This document shows, one piece after another, positions 1 to 5,130 of a stretch of DNA of 5,852 bases. The notes beneath the pieces are model-generated. The model had not been told where the DNA came from, did no database searches, and saw only the letters and a program-made list of their open reading frames with translations. A program made the position numbers and the translations under genes. How positions within the stretch are numbered: position 1 is the first letter of the stretch; each line of letters starts with the position of its first letter. The stretch is from Acidobacteriota bacterium (lineage in GTDB: Bacteria; Acidobacteriota; Vicinamibacteria; Fen-336): the NCBI GenBank assembly GCA_003155335.1, contig PMCG01000047.1, positions 16,444 to 22,295 on the forward strand. The letters run 5' to 3'.

Positions 1-584
1 TGGACGAGATCGAGAAGGCGCACCAGGACCTCTTCAACATCCTGCTACAGGTCATGGACCACGCCACGCTGACCGACAACAGCGGCCGCAAGGCGGATTT
101 CCGCCAGGTGATCCTGATCATGACTTCCAACGCGGGCTCGCGCGAGATGAGCACGGCCACGATCGGATTCGGCAAGGACTCGGCCAAAGACGCGCGGTCG
201 CGTGGCAAGCAGGCCCTCGAGAGGTTCTTCGCGCCTGAGTTCCGCAACCGGCTCGACGCCATCGTCACCTTCGGCGCACTCACGCCCGAGGTGATGGAGA
301 CGATTGTCGACAAGTTCATACTCCAGCTTGAGGCTCAACTCCGTGAGCGGCGGGTGGCGATCGTGCTGACCCCGGAGGCGCGCGCATACTTGGCCCTCAA
401 GGGATACGACCCTGTCTACGGCGCCCGCCCGCTGGCGCGGATCATTCAGGCTGAGGTGCGCGACCGTCTGGCCGACGAGGTGCTCTTCGGCGCGCTTGAA
501 GGCGGAGGCACGGCGACCGTCGGGCTCGCCGACCTCGCCCTGACCTTCAGCTTCGAGCCAGCCAGCCAACTGGTGCCGGCCTAG
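1..584 (+). CDS. clpA: ATP-dependent Clp protease ATP-binding subunit ClpA, C-terminal fragment (5' end outside window)
   Basis: The reading frame is open from position 3 to the TAG at 582-584 and gives 193 residues, the end of the second AAA+ module and its C-terminal small domain. Visible residue 1 falls inside Walker B (DEIEKAH). The sensor-1 asparagine is N43 in MTSNAG, the arginine-finger region is FAPEFRNRLD (about 77-86), and the sensor-2 arginine is R142 in GARPLAR. The segments QVMDHATLTDNSGRKADFR and KGYDPVYGARP closely match my memory of proteobacterial-type ClpA and differ from ClpB or ClpC, which carry other linkers and tails. ClpA hexamers unfold substrates, including N-degron proteins delivered by ClpS, and feed them to ClpP in the cytoplasm. 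The N-domain and first ATPase domain, and any clpS neighbour, lie outside the window. Both family membership and the ClpA assignment look secure. Confidence 0.93.
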   Translation, partial: DEIEKAHQDLFNILLQVMDHATLTDNSGRKADFRQVILIMTSNAGSREMSTATIGFGKDSAKDARSRGKQALERFFAPEFRNRLDAIVTFGALTPEVMETIVDKFILQLEAQLRERRVAIVLTPEARAYLALKGYDPVYGARPLARIIQAEVRDRLADEVLFGALEGGGTATVGLADLALTFSFEPASQLVPA

Positions 585-614
585 CCTCACCCGGTCCGCT
601 TCGCCTACTTCTAC

Positions 615-655
615 TTCGTCTTATGTTGTGTCATCCTATATTTGGGACGTCTTAT
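615..655 (+). promoter_or_regulatory. Candidate promoter region for the nfnAB operon (AT-rich patch)
   Basis: The gap between clpA and nfnA contains a locally AT-rich stretch in an otherwise GC-rich window. TATATT at 637-642 resembles a -10 element, but the hexamer 16 bases upstream (TTCGTC, 615-620) is a poor -35. An alternative pair is TTGTGT (626-631) with TCTTAT (650-655), 18 bases apart. Either would give a leader of roughly 50-65 bases before the ATG at 712. The location makes a promoter likely; the exact hexamers are guesses. Confidence 0.35.
617..655 (+). repeat. Direct repeat CGTCTTAT, two copies 31 bases apart, upstream of nfnA
   Basis: CGTCTTAT occurs at 617-624 and again at 648-655, a start-to-start distance of 31 bases, close to three helical turns. 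The second copy lies in a short inverted repeat CGTC-TTATC-GACG (648-660). The copies flank the TATATT hexamer, so paired binding of a regulator is possible. An 8-mer repeated within a gap this size can arise by chance (I estimate roughly one in ten), so this is only a candidate operator. Confidence 0.3.
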
Positions 656-702
656 CGACGGTTCGCCCTCGGAACGTGTAGCGCTTGGGCACTCGGCTCG
701 AT

Positions 703-708
703 AGGGAG
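703..708 (+). promoter_or_regulatory. Shine-Dalgarno-like site that favours the nfnA start at 712
   Basis: AGGGAG sits 3 bases before the ATG at 712, closer than usual. It lies inside the reading frame if the upstream TTG at 685 were the start. Homologues as I recall them begin near the MHQILTARRL segment, so 712 is preferred and the nine extra residues from 685 are probably not translated. Confidence 0.5.
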
Positions 709-711
709 ACC

Positions 712-1593
712 ATGCATCAGATCCTCACGGCCCGCCGCCTCGCCCCGGACGTGAAGCTGTTCGAGGTCGAGGCCCCCTACGTCGCCCGCAAGCGCCAGGC
801 CGGCCAATTCGTCATCGTGCGCATCCATGAGCGCGGCGAGCGCATCCCGCTCACGATCGCGGACGCCAACCCTGAGCGCGGCAGCATCTCGATCGTCGTC
901 CAGGGCGTCGGCAAGACGACCAAGCTGCTCAACACACTCGAGGCCGGGGATGCGGTCCTCGACATCGTCGGGCCACTGGGCAAACCGTCGGACATCGCGC
1001 GCTATGGCACGGCCGTCGTCATCGGCGGCGGCGTCGGAACGGCCATCGCCTATCCCACGGCCGTCGCGCTGAAGGCCGCCGGAAATCGCGTCATCGCCAT
1101 CATCGGCGGCCGCACACGCGACCTGGTCATTCTCGAGAGTGAGCTGCGCGCCACGAGCGACGAAATCCACATCACGACCGATGACGGGAGCTACGGCGAC
1201 AAGGGCCTGGTCACCGACTCGCTCAAGGCCCTGATACACGCCGGCCAACCCATCGACTATGTCCTCGCCATCGGACCTGTGCCGATGATGCGTGCCGTGG
1301 CCGAGACCACGCGGCCGCACGGCATCAAGACCGTCGTCAGCCTGAACTCGATCATGGTCGACGGCACCGGCATGTGCGGTGGCTGTCGCGTGCAGATCGG
1401 CAGCGAGAGCAAGTTCGCCTGCGTCGACGGGCCTGAGTTCGACGCTCACGAGGTGGACTTCGCCGTGCTGAGCCAGCGCAACGCCATGTACCGCACCGCG
1501 GAGGCCCGCGCCCTCGAAGCATTCCTCGCGCATCCGGAGAAGGACTGCGAGCGCCTGCCACACCGCTGCAGACTGGAGGATTTCGCGCGGTGA
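712..1593 (+). CDS. nfnA: NfnA-type FAD/[2Fe-2S] subunit of ferredoxin:NADP+ oxidoreductase (sulfide dehydrogenase beta / SudB family)
   Basis: This 293-residue protein has the ferredoxin-NADP reductase fold. An FAD-binding barrel comes first (GQFVIVRIHERGERIPLTIAD, with R44 and T48 in the flavin-contacting motif). A nucleotide-binding half follows (GGGVGTA, 105-111). A C-terminal [2Fe-2S] loop is set by D217, C222, C225 and C237 in DGTGMCGGC...FACVDGPEF. The Asp plus three Cys pattern is the unusual cluster ligation described for NfnA of Thermotoga maritima. In the family, NfnA oxidises NADH at this FAD and passes an electron via the iron-sulfur cluster to NfnB. The nfnB gene overlaps the 3' end by 4 bases, as expected for subunits of a cytoplasmic heterodimer. 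The tail after residue 265 is somewhat long and basic, with two further cysteines. A PyrK-like or hydrogenase FAD subunit is the main alternative, but partner and cluster loop argue against it. Confidence 0.88.
   Translation: MHQILTARRLAPDVKLFEVEAPYVARKRQAGQFVIVRIHERGERIPLTIADANPERGSISIVVQGVGKTTKLLNTLEAGDAVLDIVGPLGKPSDIARYGTAVVIGGGVGTAIAYPTAVALKAAGNRVIAIIGGRTRDLVILESELRATSDEIHITTDDGSYGDKGLVTDSLKALIHAGQPIDYVLAIGPVPMMRAVAETTRPHGIKTVVSLNSIMVDGTGMCGGCRVQIGSESKFACVDGPEFDAHEVDFAVLSQRNAMYRTAEARALEAFLAHPEKDCERLPHRCRLEDFAR
1575..1580 (+). promoter_or_regulatory. Shine-Dalgarno site for nfnB, inside the end of nfnA
   Basis: GGAGGA ends 9 bases before the GTG at 1590, which itself overlaps the nfnA TGA in the string GTGA. 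The strong site at good spacing supports this GTG over the internal ATG at residue 24 and suggests translational coupling of the two subunits. Confidence 0.75.
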
Positions 1594-3035
1594 CCGCAGT
1601 CGACCCCAAGAACCCGGTCAGCCCCAGGGACCGCGTCAAGATCCCCCGGCAGCGCATGCCGGAGCAAGAGCCCAAGGCGCGCGCCGCCAACTTCCAGGAA
1701 GTGAACCTCGGCTTGAGCGCCACCCTCGCCCAGAGCGAGGCCACGCGTTGCCTCGGGTGCAAGAAGGCCGTCTGCGTCGACGGCTGTCCGGTCGGGGTCA
1801 AGATCCGCGAGTTCGTCGCCCTCGTGCTGGCAGGCGATTACGCTGCTGCGGCGTCCAAGATGCGCGAGGACAACGTGCTGCCCGCGATCACAGGGCGCGT
1901 CTGCCCACAGGAGGAACAGTGCGAGGCCTGTTGCCTTCTGGGCAAGAAGTTCGAGCCGCTGGCAGTCGGCTACCTCGAACGCTTCATCGCCGACTGGGAG
2001 GTCCGCACTGGCGCCGTTGGCCTGCCGCCGATTGCCCCGCCAACCGGGAAGAGGGTCGCCATCGTCGGCAGTGGGCCGGCCGGCCTAACGGTCGCGGGCG
2101 ATCTGATCCAGAAGGGTCACGCGGTGACGATCTTCGAGGCCCTACACGAGGTCGGCGGCGTGCTCACCTACGGCATCCCGGAGTTTCGTCTGCCCAAAGA
2201 GATCGTTCGCCGCGAGGTCGAGAATCTCAAGAAGATGGGCGTGCGCATCGAGACCAACGTCGTCATCGGCCGGACGATCACCATCGACGAGCTCTTGGGA
2301 CAGGAGGGCTACGACGCGGTCTTCGTCGCTACTGGCGCCGGGTTGCCGCGTTTCCTAGGCGTGCCGGGCGAGAACCTGAACGGTGTCTATTCGGCCAACG
2401 AGTTCTTGACGCGCGTGAACTTGATGCGCGCCTACGAGTTTCCCGAGTACGATCAGCCGATCTACGATTGCCGCGGGAAGAACGTCGCGGTCATCGGCGG
2501 CGGCAACACGGCGATGGACGCCATTCGCACGGCGTTGCGCCTCGGCGCGGCCCGGGCCATGATCCTCTACCGCCGCACGGAGGCCGAGATGCCTGCGCGC
2601 AAGGAGGAAATCAAGCACGCCATCGAGGAGGGCATCGAGATCCAGCCCCTGACCCACCCCGTGGCGTTCTACGGCGACGAGCGCGGGTGGCTCAAGGGCG
2701 CGCGCTGCATTCGCATGAAACTCGGCGAGCCCGACGACTCGGGTCGGCCCAGGCCCGTCCCTCTGGAGCACTCCGAGTTCGAGGTTCCCCTCGACGTGGC
2801 GATCATCGCGGTGGGGACCGGACCGAACCCGCTCGTGCAGTCCACCACGCCCGAACTGGCGACGAACCGGCGTGGCTACGTCCAGGCCGACGCCGAGACG
2901 CTACGAACCTCGAAGCGTGGCGTCTTCGCGGGTGGCGACATCGTCACGGGGAGCGCAACGGTCATCCTCGCCATGGGTGCCGGCCGCAAGGCCGCTGGGG
3001 CGATTCACGCGTACCTGACTGACGGACGGTGGTGA
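1590..3035 (+). CDS. nfnB: NfnB-type FAD/[4Fe-4S] subunit of bifurcating ferredoxin:NADP+ oxidoreductase (homotetrameric GltA / GltD-like family)
   Basis: This 481-residue protein is about the usual length. Its N-terminal ferredoxin-like domain carries two [4Fe-4S] motifs: C54-x2-C57-x4-C62-x3-C66-P, and C105-x5-C111-x3-C115 within CPQEEQC. An FAD Rossmann motif follows (GSGPAG, 160-165), then an NADPH Rossmann motif (GGGNTA, 303-308) with Y327-R328-R329 and M334-P335. The closing flavin motif is GVFAGGD (444-450). Such proteins are often labelled glutamate synthase small chain. No large subunit is nearby and the partner is NfnA, so the better reading is the NADP-reducing, bifurcating subunit of 2 reduced ferredoxin + NADH + 2 NADP+ + H+ to 2 oxidised ferredoxin + NAD+ + 2 NADPH (reversible). 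Translation starts at a GTG overlapping nfnA. An additional cysteine, C114, sits beside the last cluster ligand. Direction and bifurcation are inferred from family membership. Confidence 0.88.
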   Translation: MTAVDPKNPVSPRDRVKIPRQRMPEQEPKARAANFQEVNLGLSATLAQSEATRCLGCKKAVCVDGCPVGVKIREFVALVLAGDYAAAASKMREDNVLPAITGRVCPQEEQCEACCLLGKKFEPLAVGYLERFIADWEVRTGAVGLPPIAPPTGKRVAIVGSGPAGLTVAGDLIQKGHAVTIFEALHEVGGVLTYGIPEFRLPKEIVRREVENLKKMGVRIETNVVIGRTITIDELLGQEGYDAVFVATGAGLPRFLGVPGENLNGVYSANEFLTRVNLMRAYEFPEYDQPIYDCRGKNVAVIGGGNTAMDAIRTALRLGAARAMILYRRTEAEMPARKEEIKHAIEEGIEIQPLTHPVAFYGDERGWLKGARCIRMKLGEPDDSGRPRPVPLEHSEFEVPLDVAIIAVGTGPNPLVQSTTPELATNRRGYVQADAETLRTSKRGVFAGGDIVTGSATVILAMGAGRKAAGAIHAYLTDGRW

Positions 3036-3063
3036 AGCGCCGGGCATTGAGTAAACGACATCG

Positions 3064-4014
3064 ATGCAGATTGAGGCACTGAAAGTCTTCTGCGACGTGG
3101 CCCGCCTACGGAGCTTCTCCCAGGCGGCCAATGCCAACGGCCTGAGCCAGCCTGCCGTGAGCCAGATCGTGCTCCATCTAGAGCGGCATCTCGGCCTGCA
3201 GTTGATCGATCGCTCCACGCGGCCGTTCCATCTGACGCCCCAGGGCCAGATCTACTACGATGGCTGCAAAGGGCTGTTCGAGCAGTACCTCGAGATCGAG
3301 GCCTCCGTGCGGCGCTCGCAGGCGGAGCTGGCGCCCATAGTCCAAGTCGCCGCCATCTACTCCGTCGGTTTGAGCGACATGCACCAATACGTGGAGCGCT
3401 TCGCGCGCCGCCTGCCGAACGCCGAGGTGCATATCGAGTATCTGCACCCGGATCTGGTCTACCAGCGCGTCTTCGACGGCACCGCTGACCTGGGCTTGGT
3501 TTCCTACCCGAGGAAGTCGCGCGACCTGACTGCGCTGCCGTGGCGCGAGGAGTCAATGGTCCTCGCCTGCGCGCCCGATCACCCGCTCGCGCGTCAGCCC
3601 CGCGTGCGGCCCGCCCAGCTCGATCGGCTCGAGTGGGTTGGGTTCGACACGAACCTCGTCATCCACAAGCGACTCGACTCCTTCCTCCGCGAACACCACG
3701 CTCGCGTGAACGTCCAGGCGCGTTTCGACAACATCGAGAGCATCAAGCGGGCCGTCGAGCTCTCAACCGGCGTCGCGCTCTTGCCGTTGCCGACCATCGA
3801 GCGCGAGCTCTCGGCCGGCTCCTTGGTCGCGGTACCGCTCGCCGGCGCCAAGCTGGTACGCCCGTTGGCCATCATTCACCGGCGCCAGCGACGCCTCAGC
3901 GCCGCTGTCCTCTGTTTCGTCGAAGTGCTGCGTCAGCCGGACGACTCTCGGGATGCGCCCAGGCCTGGCCACCCGGGCACGTCCTCGGCGCCTGAACGCA
4001 GCTCGCGCCCCTGA
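3064..4014 (+). CDS. LysR-family transcriptional regulator
   Basis: The 316-residue product has the LysR winged helix-turn-helix at residues 1-61 (helix-turn-helix about 18-40, SFSQAANANGLSQPAVSQ, then LTPQG at 57-61). A linker helix (about 62-90) and the two-lobed effector domain follow; TADLGLVSYP (140-149) and FDNIESIKRAVE (221-232) are typical of the CysB/CbbR-like part of the family. The start is fixed: an in-frame TAA at 3052-3054 leaves ATG 3064 as the only candidate, although its ribosome binding site is poor. The last 26 residues (291-316) are a Pro/Ser/Arg-rich tail that looks disordered and is not part of the family fold. LysR genes are commonly divergent from their targets; this one instead lies 28 bases downstream of nfnB on the same strand, so co-transcription is likely. 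The ligand and target are unknown; regulation of nfnAB is an inference. Confidence 0.92.
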   Translation: MQIEALKVFCDVARLRSFSQAANANGLSQPAVSQIVLHLERHLGLQLIDRSTRPFHLTPQGQIYYDGCKGLFEQYLEIEASVRRSQAELAPIVQVAAIYSVGLSDMHQYVERFARRLPNAEVHIEYLHPDLVYQRVFDGTADLGLVSYPRKSRDLTALPWREESMVLACAPDHPLARQPRVRPAQLDRLEWVGFDTNLVIHKRLDSFLREHHARVNVQARFDNIESIKRAVELSTGVALLPLPTIERELSAGSLVAVPLAGAKLVRPLAIIHRRQRRLSAAVLCFVEVLRQPDDSRDAPRPGHPGTSSAPERSSRP

Positions 4015-4024
4015 CCCTCGGGCG
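4006..4024 (+). other. Short GC hairpin spanning the lysR stop codon
   Basis: CGCCC (4006-4010) pairs with GGGCG (4020-4024) around a 9-base loop that contains the TGA. No T tract follows, so it is not a canonical intrinsic terminator, and stems this short arise often in GC-rich DNA. The 37-base gap to the convergent gene at 4052 otherwise contains nothing I can identify. Confidence 0.25.
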
Positions 4025-4051
4025 GGATGAAAGATAAAGGACGCGTGCGAC

Positions 4052-4861
4052 CTACGATGTCGTGCCCCGGCGCTGCCGGGCTGCTTCGAACAGGAGCAGC
4101 CCCCCGGCGACAGCGACGTTCAGGCTCTCCACCAGCGGCGCCACCGGGACCGTCACGTGCTCATCAATCCGGCTGACAAGGTCCTGCGGCAGGCCGGCTC
4201 CCTCGTTGCCCAGCCACAGCGCCAGGGGCCGACGCATGTCGACCCGATCATAGGGAACACCACCCGACGCCACGGCAGCCAGGGACACGAGCCCACGGCC
4301 ACGCAGGCGCTGGAGCACGTCCTGGGCATCTGCCGCGCAAATGCAAGGAAACCTGAAGGCACTCCCCATCGCCCCGCGCAATGCCTTCCAGGAGTAGGGA
4401 TCGGCCGATCCGACGGTGAGGTAGGCGCCGGTCGCGCCTGCGGCCTCGGCCACGCGCATGAGGGCGCCCAGGTTGCCGGGGTTCTGGACAGCCGACGCCA
4501 CGAGTATCAGGGGGCGACTTCGGTAGAGCTCGTCCTCCTGGAAGACGGGACGGTGAGCGAGGGCCACAACTCCTTGACTGGTTTCGACCTCCGAGATCGA
4601 GGCGAGCAAGACATCGTCGAGCTGCCGGGGCTCGATGCCATGGCGCCCGAGGATCTGGAGGAGCGCCCGGCCGCGCGGGGCCCGTGCGAGGCCATCCGCG
4701 ACAGCTACGGCCACGAGCCTCATCCCGGCTGCGAGAGCCTCCTCGATCAACTTGCGCCCCTCCAGAAGCATGAGATCGTCGAGAGCGCCACGCTGTTTGA
4801 GGGCGCGCAGCTGACGGAAAAGCGGGTTGCTGCGGCTGTGAATCGTCTCCGGCGGAGTCAT
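4052..4861 (-). CDS. TrmH/SpoU-family RNA 2'-O-ribose methyltransferase
   Basis: The chosen start gives 269 residues, normal for this group. The N-terminal SpoU substrate-binding domain (about 5-100) shows the usual SRSNPLFRQLRALK and LEGRKLIEEA segments. The SPOUT knotted methyltransferase domain carries motif 1 (N127-P-G-N-L-G with R136), motif 2 (LWLGNEGAGL, 215-224) and motif 3 (ESLNVAVAG, 245-253). Such enzymes are dimers that bind S-adenosylmethionine in the knot and methylate a ribose 2'-OH in rRNA or tRNA; the particular nucleotide cannot be read from sequence. The frame remains open upstream to an ATG at 5005, but the extra 48 residues do not resemble the family and cross a strong hairpin, so ATG 4861 is preferred. 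No Shine-Dalgarno sequence precedes it; the bases directly upstream are a pyrimidine tract. The gene converges with lysR and diverges from the exported-protein gene. Confidence 0.9.
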   Translation of the reverse strand: MTPPETIHSRSNPLFRQLRALKQRGALDDLMLLEGRKLIEEALAAGMRLVAVAVADGLARAPRGRALLQILGRHGIEPRQLDDVLLASISEVETSQGVVALAHRPVFQEDELYRSRPLILVASAVQNPGNLGALMRVAEAAGATGAYLTVGSADPYSWKALRGAMGSAFRFPCICAADAQDVLQRLRGRGLVSLAAVASGGVPYDRVDMRRPLALWLGNEGAGLPQDLVSRIDEHVTVPVAPLVESLNVAVAGGLLLFEAARQRRGTTS

Positions 4862-4927
4862 GGAGGAGAGAAGGGTAGCATGCCCAATTGCCGCGCGGTG
4901 TGGCACTGGCCTTGCAGCCTCTACAGT

Positions 4928-4957
4928 CGGACGCTTCCGGTAGGCCGGTTGCGTCCG
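4928..4957. repeat. 30-base near-perfect inverted repeat (strong hairpin)
   Basis: CGGACGC (4928-4934) pairs with GCGTCCG (4951-4957). After a TT/TT mismatch, CCGG (4937-4940) pairs with CCGG (4945-4948), leaving a TAGG loop: 11 GC-rich pairs in 30 bases. Neither strand has a T tract after it, so it is not a standard intrinsic terminator. It lies 67-96 bases before the trmH-family start. It could be an operator, a leader hairpin of that gene, or one copy of a dispersed extragenic palindrome. Confidence 0.65.
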
Positions 4958-4981
4958 GAGAGCAGACGGCGATGTCCTACA

Positions 4982-5009
4982 TTCGGTCGTACACTGGCTG
5001 GCCACCGAA
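4982..5009. repeat. Inverted repeat TTCGGT-N16-ACCGAA
   Basis: Perfect 6-base arms at 4982-4987 and 5004-5009 are separated by 16 bases that themselves contain TGGC and GCCA. Arms this short can occur by chance; the position between divergent genes makes a protein-binding site possible. Confidence 0.3.
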
Positions 5010-5104
5010 GCCTCACTCCGACACCAAGTTGTGGGCTTGGCAGACGGGTGAGATCGCGGCAGGCTGTGCCCGGCGCGCGCGGGTTTCTCTGTTCGGGACC
5101 GCGC

Positions 5105-5110
5105 TAGAAT
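5105..5110 (+). promoter_or_regulatory. Candidate -10 element for the exported-protein gene
   Basis: TAGAAT matches the TATAAT consensus at five of six positions, but no acceptable -35 hexamer lies 15-18 bases upstream. Transcription from here would begin around 5117 and leave a leader of only about 14 bases, with GGAAGG (5117-5122, 8 bases before the ATG) as the ribosome binding site. Treat as tentative. Confidence 0.3.
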
Positions 5111-5130
5111 TAGGGTGGAAGGCGGGGCTT

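Larger units (their letters stand above)
4862..5130. promoter_or_regulatory. Divergent intergenic region between trmH-family gene and exported-protein gene
   Basis: These 269 bases should contain the promoters of both flanking genes. I see two inverted repeats (4928-4957 and 4982-5009), a smaller one CCAAG-N7-CTTGG (5024-5040), and a -10-like TAGAAT at 5105-5110. No tRNA, small RNA gene or convincing small coding region is visible. Reading frames crossing it are extensions or shadows of the neighbouring genes. Confidence 0.5.

Noticed and set aside
623..634. ATG-N6-CAT dyad upstream of nfnA as a LysR T-N11-A box
   Set aside because: The symmetry centre does not fit a T-N11-A arrangement and the arms are only three bases.
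652..1563. A 303-codon minus-strand open frame opposite nfnA
   Set aside because: It mirrors a clearly assigned gene, and its Asp/Arg/His/Ala-rich product looks like a shadow translation.
1748..3022. A 424-codon plus-strand frame inside nfnB
   Set aside because: Its product is an Arg/Gly/His-rich out-of-frame translation of nfnB, which has complete iron-sulfur, FAD and NADPH motifs.
4066..4080. Hairpin CCCGGC-GCT-GCCGGG as a terminator
   Set aside because: It lies in the coding end of the methyltransferase gene and has no T tract next to it on either strand; the nearest T-rich run on the minus strand is about 26 bases away.
5068..5093. GC-rich CCCG-N7-CGGG stem followed by TTTCTCTGTT as an intrinsic terminator or attenuator
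   Set aside because: The stem has only four firm pairs, the tail is interrupted by C and G, and no upstream plus-strand gene needs terminating here.
4157..5107. A 316-codon plus-strand open frame opposite the methyltransferase gene
   Set aside because: It is antisense to a gene with all SPOUT motifs, has no recognisable domain, and long antisense frames are expected in high-GC DNA.
5084..5112. Possible tRNA T-arm from GTTCGGGAC
   Set aside because: No acceptor, D-arm or anticodon stem can be built around it.
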